64,000 nt of DNA, taken from NCBI GenBank assembly GCA_933822405.4, contig CAKOGP040001759.1, forward strand, positions 332,927 through 396,926, written 5' to 3'. The notes under the pieces were generated by a model. That model worked only from the letters and a program-made list of their open reading frames with translations. It made no database searches and was not told the DNA's origin. Position 1 is the stretch's first letter, and each line of letters begins with the position of its first letter. Below are positions 20,376-32,300 of the stretch, piece after piece. Made by a program: the position numbers and the translations under genes. This DNA is from Cylindrotheca closterium (Eukaryota; Bacillariophyta; Bacillariophyceae; Bacillariales; Bacillariaceae).

Positions 20376-22206
20376 ATGGTCTTTTATTACTCCATCCGTG
20401 GTGGTCCCTGCCGGAATGCCAATTCTCACATTATTCTGGACGGCAACAAAGACATTATTTGTTATGTGGGCCGAGACAAGCATGAAAACGAATTCCTCAT
20501 CAAATATGGCTGGCCAGGGGATATCTGGTTTCACGTCGACTCGTTGTCGTCTGCACATGTTTACTTTCGGATTAAGAACTTACACAGCAATACCCGGATT
20601 CCTGTGGACGGAATACCCATTGATGATTGTAAGTCTGCGATCTGCAATACTATGATCGGTGTGCTCTGCATCATCTCATCAGTTTCATATACTTCGCAAT
20701 GATCCAATCGTATCTCACCTAAATATTTTACTAATCCAATCCAATCCAATATAATATATTAATATTAATATTAATATTGATGTTACAGTGCCTACGGATA
20801 CCATCTACGACATGATGCAAATTTGCAAGAACAACTCGATCGCAGGAAGTAAGCTGGCATCCTGCAAAATGGTGTACACACCCCATTCCAATCTCAAAAA
20901 GACATTTGAAATGGACAGTGGTACTGTCACCTACCACAACACGAAACTATGCCGGTATGGTAGATGTGACAAGGATCGGCCGCGCATCAAGGAATTGGAA
21001 AAACAAAAGTCAGAGGACATTACGATTGACTTTTACGAGGAGTTTCAGCAACATGAACGGCATATGGTTACCCGGAAGAAACACGAACGGAAGCAGGGTA
21101 CAACCAGTTCCGCTGCTGCTACTGCTATTTATGATCCCGTGATGGAAGATTTGAAGCATTTGAAACACAAGTCCAAGCGACAAGGGGATGAACTATCAGG
21201 AATCGACGCGGCGTTGGAAGAAATGGGTTTTGCCAAGTCTATTGCTACTCCTAATACTACTCTTGACGACGACGGACATCATGGTGATGGTGATGATGAT
21301 GATGATTCCAGGTCCAGGGATCCATTATGGATGCAGGAAGATAAACGACGGCGAATGGAAACATCGAACCCATATCTCATCTTTCTGTGCGAACGTGGAT
21401 ACCCATTGGACCAAGCAAAGCAGACGTTGGAAACCCATCCCAAGAAGCTTGCCGCTCTTAAAGCTCTCTTTTTTTCCTGTGCTGAGGATAAGGGTATGGA
21501 CAGTAGCTCAACTGGTGGCGACGTTGATAAGGAAGAACTAAAAAGTGCCCGTCAGGAGGAAAAGGAAGTATTGCAAGCCATTTTTGGAGAAGACGACCCG
21601 AACGTTCAGTTTCAAGAGGGTGACGAATCCAATCTGGATTCTGTCTTTCCAATTACCATATATGAGCCTCCAGATCGATACGAACTGCCACCTCCATTAT
21701 TGATGGAAGTCTATGCGAGCAATACAAACTATCCGCTGCATGGACCTCCGGTGCTAGCGGTCAAGGGTGGTGGTCTCTCCGAGGCAATATTGAATAAATT
21801 GACGCATTTGCTAGTGAAGGAAGCCATGACTAGAGCCGAAGAAGAAGCTGGAGACCCACAAATATTTAATTTGATACAATTTGTCGGAGAACAAGTCGAA
21901 GCGTTGGTAGAAGAAGAAAGTGTCGAACTGAAGAAGCAAGAAGAGGAACGACGGGCCGAGCAAGCAAAGGCAGCCAAGGAAGCCGCAGTAGAAAAAGCCA
22001 AGAAAGAAGGCCCATCTCAGACAGTCTTTCACAATGATGCCGAACGTCGAGCCTATGCACTTGGGATAGTCGCAGCGGGTGCAGCTCTAGCAGCCGAGAG
22101 CGGTAATGCTGGTGCGGGTAGTATGCTTCCAAAAGCTAAGAAAGAGGAGAAGCACTACGATACTGGTGTTAGCGACAAGAGCTTGATCGAAGACATGTTT
22201 GGTTAA
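20376..22206 (+). CDS. CCDC25-like NFACT-R protein fused to UBA-like and RWD domains
   Basis: Two exons, 20376-20628 and 20789-22206 (GTAAGT donor, TTACAG acceptor, phase 1), 556 residues. Residues 1-135 match the NFACT-R/DUF814 core of CCDC25: [35 protein letters not shown], and after the junction [12 protein letters not shown]. Animal CCDC25 ends after a charged coil at roughly 208 residues. This protein continues through an acidic linker to a UBA-like helical segment (about 277-315, [20 protein letters not shown]), then an RWD-type domain (about 335-460) opening with [14 protein letters not shown] and containing [11 protein letters not shown] charged coiled coil and an Ala/Gly-rich tail close it. 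UBA-RWD pairs occur in DHX57-like helicases and RWD in GCN2, so a link to ribosome or ubiquitin surveillance is plausible but inferred. A fresh LTR element sits about 200 bp upstream. Confidence 0.88.
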
Positions 22207-22737
22207 AAGTATCCCATTATAAGTAGGTAGTATAATAGAAATTTACACGACAGTAGTGACACCTTTTGGTACCAGAGCAGCAGACATACACCATATAAAA
22301 TACATCTCTAAAGCCTCTACCGGTATATAATTTAAAGTCAGTTTGTTTGCGGTTATAGTGTTCGGCGGCAAACTGACGTCATCAACATTCGTTTCGCCTG
22401 CATGTAACTTTTTGTACCATCACTCAAGTCGCTTGAAACCAGTGCTGCTGGCGAGCTATTTCTTTTTCGGGTACCAGCATGGCATTAAATGAAGGTGCTT
22501 CTCCACTTAAGGCTGCACTTGCGGCATCGCCTCCTCGGCACTCAGTATCACGCGACAAAAAATGTCTGATGCAAAATATATGAAATAACCTATGGACAAA
22601 AGTTACTTGCCATTGAGCTGGTTCATTACTACTGTATATATACCTTTACCAAGAAGGTTATTGTCTTCTTTCACCTGTTTCCACTACGCAGTACATTGTA
22701 CTAGATATAATATCAAATCTGCTACAATAGGATAACC
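22207..22737. other. Intergenic, promoter of kinase gene
   Basis: Contains one TACCGGTA (22318-22325) and the 5' flank of the kinase gene. No coding frame supported. Confidence 0.45.
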
Positions 22738-24288
22738 ATGGGGGCTGAAGAGAATGGCAGACTGCAGGTCGCCATTGATTATTACCAAAAGCAGGTTGCC
22801 AGTTCCAATCTTCCAAGGGACATGTTGGACGAAATCCCAAGGTTCGCAGTGGACGAATTAGAAGCTGGTGCTATGCTCGGAACCGGAGGATTCTGTTCGG
22901 TCCAAGAAGTAAAAGGCTTCAAGCTTCCAGAGGAGGCTCCAGCGGCTCGAGATGATCACGATGATTACGACGAAGACGAAGCCGAGGATGCCTTTGAAAT
23001 TGGCGGCGATGCCGAACTGGAGGCGGGCGAAGTCGAGTCTCGCAAATTCATTGCCAAGCACTGCTACAGAAGCAACGGAGATGCTCGATACGCCATTAAG
23101 AAACTGAAACCTTCAATTATTGCCGATGAAAATGGATTTCTGAATGGCATTGTGGATTTGGCAAGCGAGACTGATTTTCTGTCAGCCTTGGAACATCCCA
23201 ACATTATCAAACTACGTGGAATCGCGCTGAAGGAAGACTTGTTCAAACCGGAAAATTTCTTGATTTTGGACCGACTGTATGACACTTTGGAGTCTCGCAT
23301 CCCCAAATGGAAGGCCACAGAAGCGTCGGCAGGAGCCAAGAAAATGTTCAAGAGTAAATCACAGAAACAAATGCTGAAGGAAGTCAAGGAAGAGCGCATG
23401 GAATGTACTCTTGATCTAGCCTCCGCTGTGGCGTATTTGCATGAGAGAAAAATAATTCACCGTGATTTGAAAAGCGAGAACATTGGCTTTGATGTGGTAA
23501 GTGCTGAGCAGGAAATGTCAGGTTGTGGAAGGACGAGGTCATTATAGATGGAATTGAGAAGACTGGACTTGATTCATTCTCACACAATCCTACTGCAACT
23601 CTATTTTCATTTTATTATATGATTTCTCTAATTTGTTTCATGTTGCAGCGTGGGGACATTAAGCTATTCGACTTGGGTCTTGCCAAGGAAATCCCCAAAG
23701 ATGCGAAACCTGGTCAAGAATTCAACTTTACCGGAATGTGCGGAACTCCCCGATACATGGCGCCCGAGGGTATGTCTTTCTTTGTTTGTTTCTCGTTCAA
23801 TCACATCAATTGCACACCTGCATCCTGCATGAGAGTAATTGTTGGAATCAGAGACTGCATGGTTATTTGGCTAACAACGTATTGTACTATTTTTTCTTCT
23901 TCATTCAGTTGCTCTTGGCAAACCCTACAACGAAAAGTCGGATGTCTACTCTCTCAGTCTGTTGGGATGGGAGACTTTGGAATTGACCCTTCCGTATGCC
24001 AATTTTACCACGGAACGCTTCATTCAACATGTCTGGAAGGAAGATGGCCCCAAAGTCCGTCCACCTATTTCGAAAAAGATATCGCCCAAGGTCAAGACAT
24101 TGTTGGAAAAGGCATGGGGTGAAAATCAAAGAGCGAGACCTTCGGCTTCGGAATTTGAAGACATTATGAGAAAAGAGTGTGTGGCCTTTAATCAAGAGAT
24201 TGGAACGGACTCTGGTCGTTCTAGACGATCCACCTATATCTTTGTCAAGGGGCAAGGTGAGACGGTCAATGCGAATAAGCGCCGATAG
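22738..24288 (+). CDS. Protein kinase with DLG in place of DFG
   Basis: Three exons, 22738-23496, 23649-23769 and 23909-24288; all junctions keep frame and give 419 residues. Kinase landmarks: Gly loop GTGGFCSV (48-55), ATP-binding Lys in RYAIKKLK (about 121), catalytic loop HRDLKSEN (241-248), metal-binding DLG (261-263) instead of DFG, and GTPRYMAPE at the end of the activation segment (APE about 291-293). A long, very acidic insert (about 65-105) separates the Gly loop from the Lys strand, and a basic insert follows the hinge. Asp, Lys and Glu needed for catalysis are all present, so it should be active as a Ser/Thr-type kinase. I cannot assign a subfamily; the acidic insert is unusual and may be a docking region. 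Confidence 0.9.
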
Positions 24289-24770
24289 TTAGTTGTATAG
24301 ATCGGTGGTTGCAAGGTGTCCGAGTGTTACTGTCAGAGCGATGTGGTTTGGTTATAATCTGTGAAAGCAATCAGTTTGTGTCTTCTTTTCTAAAGCAGGT
24401 ACCAGGGTTTTATATTAGAGTCCAGTAGCTACTGGTACTGTAGATGACAATAGAATGGGATGAAGGGACTCGTTCGACTCAAATGTCTCTGTAGTCTGGC
24501 ATTCGCCACGATTGACCTGGACTATTTATTTCTCATCATCATCTCGACAGAAGTAACATAATAGAAAGACCTTCCGTTGGACTGCAGAACTCCGTCAGCT
24601 ACACTCAAAGCACTTCGATTAAGCCTCTCTATTCCCCTTTGAACAATATACTGAAAGCGTTACATAGAAAGACTAGATTTCCAGCAAGAAATTAACCTCA
24701 GAAGACAACGCAAGAAGCACGAGAATTTTCAGTTCCATTCTATCAAAAACTGCACAAAAATAAGAACAAA
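24289..24770. other. Intergenic, no gene seen
   Basis: 3' flank of the kinase gene and promoter/5' leader of the PP6 catalytic subunit gene. No notable repeats. Confidence 0.45.
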
Positions 24771-25871
24771 ATGTTTCTAAACGTCGATGCTTGTATCGAA
24801 ACTTTAAAAGGCGGTGAATGCGTCAGCGAACAAGAATTGCGTCAATTATGCCAATATGTATCTGAACTATTGATGGAAGAGTCCAATGTCCAGCCAGTCT
24901 TGTCCCCCGTCACCATTGTGGGCGACTTGCACGGACAGGTATTTGACTTGCTCAATTTGTTAAAGGTTGGAGGATGGCCTCCGGAGACTTCGTATGTGTT
25001 TTTGGGAGATTTTGTGGATCGTGGGCACAATTCTGTCGAAACACTGAGTCTATTGCTAGCTCTAAAGCTCAAATACCCCGGACATGTGACACTTTTGAGA
25101 GGGAATCATGAGGTGCGTGTTGTTGTATTCGTTTGCGGACGTTCTCTTCACGTTGTATTTGATGATTTTCATTGTTCTAATCGTCTCTGGCCATCTATAT
25201 AGTCTCGACAAATTACTCAAGTCTATGGATTCTATGATGAATGCCTCCGGAAATATGGAAATGCAAGTGTATGGAGACACTGCGTCCAGTGCTTTGATTG
25301 CTTTGGATTAGCCGCCCTAATTGATGAACAAGTCCTTTGTGTACACGGCGGTTTGAGTCCAGACGTTCGCACTCTAGACCAAGTACGAGCCATTGATCGG
25401 AATCAAGAGATCCCTCACGAAGGTGCCTTTTGCGATTTGGTCTGGAGTGATCCAGAAGACATTGCTGGCAGTTGGCAGCTCTCGCCTCGTGGGGCCGGCT
25501 ACTTGTTTGGAAAGCGGGTCACGGATGAATTCCACGAAGTCAACGATTTGCAGTGCCTGGCTCGGGCACACCAGTTGGTCATGGAAGGCCGAAAATATCA
25601 TTTTGACAAGAGGCTTGTGACTGTTTGGTCAGCACCAAACTACTGCTATCGATGCGGGAATGTGGCTGCCATTTTGGAGATTGGGGACAAGCCTGCAAAA
25701 ACAAACAACTCGGCCTCTAACAATAGCAATGACGAAGCAGAACAAAAGGCAGAGAACGAAGGTTTCGAAGGAAGCATACCGCAACGATTTCAGTTCTTCA
25801 AAGAGACTGCAGAGTCTGTTCATGGGCCACGAGGAGCAGAAAGGGCGCAACTCGTTCCATACTTTTTGTAA
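24771..25871 (+). CDS. Protein phosphatase 6 catalytic subunit (PPP6C/Sit4 type)
   Basis: Two exons, 24771-25112 and 25203-25871, 336 residues. Metal-binding motifs are GDLHG (51-55), GDFVDRG (79-85) and GNHE (111-114), the last ending exactly at the splice junction. [20 protein letters not shown], the VHGGLSPD box, [20 protein letters not shown] and [11 protein letters not shown] follow the PPP6C pattern closely, including [11 protein letters not shown] near the N terminus, and the protein ends YFL as PP2A/PP4/PP6 subunits do. It is about 30 residues longer than the usual 305, because of an Asn/Ser/Glu-rich insert before the C-terminal tail. It would act with SAPS regulatory subunits; a SAPS gene lies at 1326-3858. 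Confidence 0.95.
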
Positions 25872-25996
25872 GCTATATATGTTTCATTGATAATAATAAC
25901 AATAATAACAACAACAATACATGGAGTGGAACAATGGAGTTTTGTACAAATCTTTTACATATTACATCAGGCTTGGGTGGAGCCATTGATTAAAAA

Positions 25997-28897
25997 TTAC
26001 ACCGGTGACTTTGTCGGCATGTCACTCGGAATGTCACTTGGGGACGGTGACGGAGCTGGTGACTCAGTAGGCTCCGATGAGGGGTCTTCAGAAGGCTTCT
26101 GACTCGTTGTTGGGAGCTGACTAGGTGCTGGGGATGGAGCTGGTGACTCTGTCGGTTCACCGGATGGTGCATCACTGAGTGTTGGCTTGGACGATGGGAT
26201 TGCACTTCCTGATGGCTTCCCTGTTGGCATCTTTGAAGGACTTGGAGACGGTGCAGGCTACGAGGACACCCAGAGTGACACTGAGTTAGAGTAGAATGAT
26301 CACGCAAGGAATTCATTTGAAGTGACGAGCGACTTACCGATTCCGTTGGTTCTTCAGAAGGAATTACGCTGGGTTCGATTGATGTACTAGGAGCAATTGA
26401 TAGCGAGGGCTTCGAGCTTGGTCGCTGCGATGGATTCATCGAAGGCAGCGTCGAAGGTTCATTGCTCTCACTTGGATGCTGGCTCCTACTTGGAACTAGA
26501 CTGGGTATTGACGATGGATTGCTCGAAAGGGATGGATTTGTGCTGGGTGCCAGGGAAGGCTGAATGGACAGAGAAGGAATGCTGCTTGGAACAGAAGATG
26601 GAGCCTTTGAGGTCGATGGCTGGTCACTTGGAGTGCTCGATGGAATTATTGATAATGATGGATTGCTGCTAGGAGCAGATGAAGGATTCAATGATAGCGA
26701 AGGGTTGCTACTTGGACCAGAGGATGGAGCATTTGACACCGACGGCTTGATGCTTGGAAGCTGTGAAGGGACTTCGGAAAAACTTGGAGTACTGCTGGGT
26801 TCCCCAAAGCAGCATGACAACTATTTTGAGGGAGGGTGTGTGAGTACAATGCCACCATAACGATATCATTTCGTCAAGGTGGTACTTACCATAACATCAT
26901 CTATTGTGGGACAGCAGAAACCAGTCAAGGCTAGTGCCTTACACTCTTGATTCTTTTCACACTCTGGATTTTCATGTGTCGGGCTCTCTGACCCTGATGG
27001 ATAGAAAGATGGATTGCCGCTCGGCTGATTTGAGGGTGACAGCGAAGGCAAAACACTAGGGCTTCCCGATGGCATGGATGATGGAAGCAGACTTGGAGTA
27101 ACCGATGGTGCATGGCTGGGGCTACTCGACGGCATGGTTGATGGCAATAGACTTGGAGTAACCGAAGGTGACTGACTGGGACTATTCGACGGCATGGTTG
27201 ATGGAAATAGGCTTGGCTCGACCGATGGCAAGATCGACGGATTTGAACTTGGCGAGAATGATCCATCCACACTGCAGCAGACTACACACGACAAATTTGT
27301 GAGAAAGATACAAAGTGTGGGATGTGCAGCCAGTCTTTTTCGCAGTCTTGTACTTACAAAGATTGTCCCCATTTGGAGGGGGACAGCAGTCGCCTGTGAG
27401 ACCCAAGATAGCACATCCAGGATTGGAAATGCACGCAGCTGTCACAGAAGGTGCTATGGAAGCAGACGGAGACTTGGAAGGAATGCTGCTTGGTAAGGTC
27501 GACGTTGTATGAGAAGGAACGCTACTTGGCGTTGTCGACGGGGTAGCTGACGGCGAAGTATTCGGTGCGGCAGAAGGGCTGCTTGATATTGTGGGTCCAC
27601 TGGAACAGCAATCAAGAGTGACTCCATCCGTCGTTGGACAGCAGTCACCTTCTAGATTGGAGCATTCAGGATGTGCCGAACATGCAGCTGATACGATGCT
27701 TGGCACGATAGATATAGAAGGAATGCTGCTTGGCAAGATCGACGGTGTAGCTGACGGCGAAGTATTCGGTGCGGCAGAAGGACTGTTTGATATTGTTGGT
27801 CGACTGGAACAGCAGTCAAGAGTGACTCCATCCGTCGTTGGACAGCAGTCACCTTCTAGATTGGAGCATTCAGGATGTGCCGAACATGCAGCTGATACGA
27901 TGCTTGGCACGGTAGATATAGAAGGAATGCTGCTTGGCAAGAGCGACGGTGTAGCTGACGGCGAAGTATTCGGTGCGGCAGAAGGACTGTTTGATATTGT
28001 TGGTCGACTGGAACAGCAGTCAAGAATGACTCCATCAGTCGTTGGACAGCAGTTACCTTCTAGATTGGAGCACTCAGGATGTGCCGAACATTCAGCTGAT
28101 ACAATACTTGGTAGCATAGATATAGAAGGAACACTGCTTGGCGAAGTCGATGGTGTAGCTGATGGTGAAGTATTTGGTGCCGCAGAAGGACTGTTTGATA
28201 CTGTTGGTCCACTGGAACAGCAGTCAAGAGTGACCCCATCGGTCGTTGGGCAGCACTCGCCTTCTAAATTGGAGCAAGCAGGATGTGCCGAACAAGACGA
28301 TTGGGTTGCTTGCGCTTTTGATGGAGCAAGACTTGGTACGATAGATGGTGATGCGCTTGGTGCTTCCGATGGAACAGGGCTTGGTTCGCCGGATGGCGGG
28401 GAAGTGGGAACTTTTGATGGCATATTGGAAGGGTCGTCATTTGGAGAAATGGAAGGAACCTTTGATGGCGGAGCGGTCCCACTACAGCACTCCAGTATTA
28501 CTCCTTCTACTGTCGGGCAACATAGACCTGTGAGTCCTTGATCTCTGCATGCTTTGTTTTCATCACATTTTGGTTCGAAAAGCGTAACAACTGGTGTTGG
28601 AACCACCGACGGCAACAAAGTGGGGGAAGGAACAGGAATAGTACCACAGCAGTCTAACATATTGCCGTCTTCTGTAGGACAGCAAAAGTCATCAAGACCT
28701 GCGCTATAGCATGCGGGGTACAGAATGCACTCTGCGCGAAAGCAACAGTCTTCATAGACCCCATTATCATCCGGGCAGCAATTGCTTTCCGCGTTTAAGC
28801 CTTCCATTATGCAAGCAGGGTGTTCCGAACATTCCAATTGAGACATAGCCTGTCTCCAAAGTATGAAAGATATCAGGAGGAAGGTAGTTCCCTTCAT
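25997..28897 (-). CDS. Secreted Cys-module / PSxxPS repeat protein A
   Basis: Four exons, 27358-28897, 26890-27281, 26338-26820 and 25997-26257, with introns of 66-81 bp; 891 residues. Start taken at 28897 by homology with paralogue B; an upstream ATG at 28927 would add 10 residues. An N-terminal signal peptide (MKGTTFLLISFILWRQAMSQ) is followed by nine six-cysteine modules of the form C-x3-x-x-x-C-x(5-12)-CCP-x(7-8)-CC, such as CSAHPECSNLEGDCC, spaced by Pro/Ser linkers. After the module SCCFGEP the protein is almost entirely PSxxPS repeats. Two modules are completed only after splicing, which supports the exon model. Likely an extracellular or cell-covering structural protein, analogous to but not shown homologous to pleuralin PSCD proteins; hydroxyproline glycosylation is plausible. 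No membrane anchor seen at the C terminus. Confidence 0.85.
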
Positions 28898-29316
28898 GCT
28901 TCGTTCTCGTTGAAATGATGATATCATAGTCGTTTCGATTACTACCGGTATTGGAAAAGATGGTGCTAGTTTTTGGGTATGCGTTCAAATTTCATACTGG
29001 CAAGGTCGCCAACGACCAACATAAATGCCTTCAAGACCGTATATCTTTAAATTACACATATTTCATGGTATTTAGTGAATTCGTTGCAAAACGCGCCAGC
29101 CGATATCGTCGATCGTTGACCGGTTTTCAAAAGCGGGGACGCGGAAGATATACGGTATTCCCCCGCTCTTATATTATTACCCTTAACTGTTCATTCAACG
29201 TTCTCTCACATAATTACTGAAAACGCAGGGTATATATATAAGAGGTGTTATACATGGGATAGAATGGATCTAATATATAATACAATTTTTCTACTACATC
29301 GGCCCGGATACAGCGA
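28898..29316. promoter_or_regulatory. Gap between tandem PS-repeat genes
   Basis: Holds the promoter of gene A and the 3' flank of gene B. One TACCGGTA (28943-28950). Nothing else identified. Confidence 0.45.
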
Positions 29317-32300
29317 TTACACCGGTGGATCTGACGGAACGGCAGAAGGTTTTTGACTTGTTGTTGGTTGCTCACTTGGTGATGGAGATGGAGCTGGCGA
29401 CTCCGTTGGCTCACCCGATGGTGCGTCACTAAGTGTTGGGTTCGATGATGGCGCATGACTCTCTGATGGAATTCCTGTTGGATTATGAGATGGACTTGGA
29501 GATGGCGCAGGCTAGAATAGAAAGAAGTGCAACACAAGTGTGAATATTTTGACTTGCAAAAAGTGAATGAGACGTGTTGACATGGAAGGATCCACTTACC
29601 GATTCTGTTGGCTCTTCAGAAGGAACATCACTGGGTTTAATCGAGACTGAAGGGCTCTCACTTGGAGAAGTGGAAGGCACCAAAGAAAGAGAAGGATTGG
29701 CGCTTGGATGCTGGGATGGTATCATTGAGACACTTGGATTCTTGGAAGGTTCCATACTTGGTACCAGTGAGACCGAAGGACTCAAACTTGGATGCTGTGA
29801 TGGAACCATTGACACCGATGGCTCTTTGCTTGGGGCGCCAGAAGGAACCAAAGAAAGTGATGGATTGCTACTTGGAGCTGATGATGGATTGAGAGAAGGA
29901 TTTCTGCTTGGAGCCGAGGATGGATTCATTGACACCGACGGCTGATCACTTGGAGCACTTGAGGGTACTGATGATAGAGAAGGTAGTTTTGAAGGAGCCA
30001 TACTTGGTACCAGTGAGACCGAAGGCGTCAAACTTGGATGCTGTGATGGAACCATTGATACCGAGGGTTCTTTGCTTGGGGCACCAGAAGGAACCAATGA
30101 GACCGATGGATTGCTACTTGGTGCTGATGAAGGACTGCTTGAACCCGAGGGCTGTTTACTAGGAAGACTAGACGGTTTCATTGAAACAGAAGGCTGGTCC
30201 GAGGGTGTGGAGCTGGGAACCAAAGATAGCGACGGTTTGCTGCTGGGAGCCAAGGAAGGAGCATCAGAAAGAGAAGGATTACTGCTGGGAGCCGAGGATG
30301 GATTCATTGACACCGACGGCTGATCACTTGGAGCACTTGAGGGCACTGATGATAGAGAAGGTAGTTTCGAAGGAGCCAAACTTGGTACCATTGACACTGA
30401 CGGCTGATCACTTGGGGTACTGGAGGGTACCGATGATAGTGAAGGCTGTTTCGAAGGAGCCAAACTTGGTATCACTGATAGTGAAGGGTTGTTAGAAGGA
30501 ATTGCACTAGGATCCATTGAAAGCGAAGGATTGCTACTTGGTTGCTTTGACGGTTCCAGCGAAGGTGACCCTGAAGGTACATTGCTCTCGCTTGGGTTCT
30601 GACTTCTACTCGGAACCTCACTCGGCATGGTCGATGGATCGATCGAAAGTGATGGATTGCTACTTGGAGCAGCAGATGGAACCAGTGAGAGAGAAGGATT
30701 ACTGCTTGGAGCCAAGGACGGATTCATTGACACTGACGGCTGGTCACTTGGGGCACTTGAGGGTACCAATGATAACGAGGGGTTGCTGCTGGGAGCTGCA
30801 CTCGGTACTACTGATAGTGAAGGGTTGCTGCTGGGAGCCGAGGAAGGATTCATCGACACAGATGGCTGATCACTTGGGGTACTAGATGGACCCATTGAGA
30901 GCGATGGATTGCTGCTCGGAGCAGATGACGGATTCAATGACACCGACGGCTGATCACTTGGAACACTTGATGGTTTCATCGAAATAGAAGGCTGATCCGA
31001 GGGCGCCGAACTGGGAACCAAGGATAGCGATGGGTTACTACTCGGAGCGGATGATGGGGTAATCGAGACTGATGGCTGGACACTAGGCTGCTTCGAGGGG
31101 ACTTCAGAATAGCTTGGAGCACTGCTGGGCTCGCCGTAACAACATGAAAGCTATTTACAAAAGAGGTGTGTTGTGAGGACAAAGGCGGTAGGGCGAGATG
31201 TTATCATCAACGTGAAACTTACCATAACATCATCGCTTGTGGGGCAACAGAGACCAGTTAATCCTAGTGCCTTACACTCTTGGTTCAATTCGCATTGTGG
31301 ATTTTCATGGGTTGGTAGCTGCGACATCGAAGGAAGGATCGACGGAAGGTTGCTCGGTTTGATAGATGGTGACATCGAAGGCATCATGCTGGGACTTCCA
31401 GACGGCATGGTTGATGGAACAGTAGACGGCAACATAGATGGGCTTGAGCTTGGCGGGAACGATACGTCCACACTGCAGCAGACTGTAGAACAAAAGGGTA
31501 AGAAAAGCATGTGAATCCTGGACGATGAATTTGCTACGATATACTTACAAAGACTAGCAGCATTTGGGGGTGGACAACAGTCACCTGTCAAACCCAGCGT
31601 TGCGCAACCAGGATTTGCAGAGCATGCAGCGGAACTTATTGTCTCAGAAGGTTTAGAAGACTTGGAAGGAGCACTGCTAGGCATTGTGGACGGAGTGGTA
31701 GATGGTTTCGTCGATGGTGCTGCTGATGGAGCCGTCGATGGTGGTGTTGATGGTGTAGCAGATGGCAAAGAGTCACCCAATGAACAGCAAGTAAGGAATG
31801 TGACGCCATCAGAAGTTGGGCAACAATCCCCAGCCAAACCAGAGCAATCAGGATGCGCTGAACATGCCGCTTCTACGGTTCCTGGTGTCACAGAAGGCGC
31901 TGAAGACTTGGAAGGAGCACTGCTAGGCATTGCAGACGGAGTGGTAGATGGTAAAATGGATGGTTTCGTCGATGGTGCTGCGGATGGAGCCGTCGATGGT
32001 GGTGTTGATGGTGTTGCGGATGGCGAAGAGTCACCCAATGAGCAGCAAGTAAGGAATGTGACGCCATCAGAAGTTGGGCAACAATCCCCAGTCAAACCGG
32101 AGCAATCAGGATGCGCTGAACATGCCGCTTCTACGGTTCCTGGTGTCACAGAAGGCGCTGAAGATTTCGAAGGAGCACTGCTAGGCATTGTAGATGGAGT
32201 GATAGATGGTGACACGGATGATTCTGGCGATGGCATCGTGGATGGAGTCGTCGATGGTGGTGTCGATGGGGTAGCAGATGGCGAGGAATCACCCGATGAG

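Noticed and set aside
25990..26070. Alternative C-terminal frame for PS-repeat protein A reading Ser/His/Arg-rich sequence
   Set aside because: It is read-through of the intron after 26338; the spliced exon 4 restores the PS pattern and matches paralogue B.
27591..28541. Long plus-strand ORF (316 codons) inside the PS-repeat genes; others at 31662-33038 and 29574-30869
   Set aside because: These are antisense shadows of tandem repeats, which stay open because the repeat unit is a multiple of three. The minus-strand frames have a signal peptide, Cys modules and matching splice sites.
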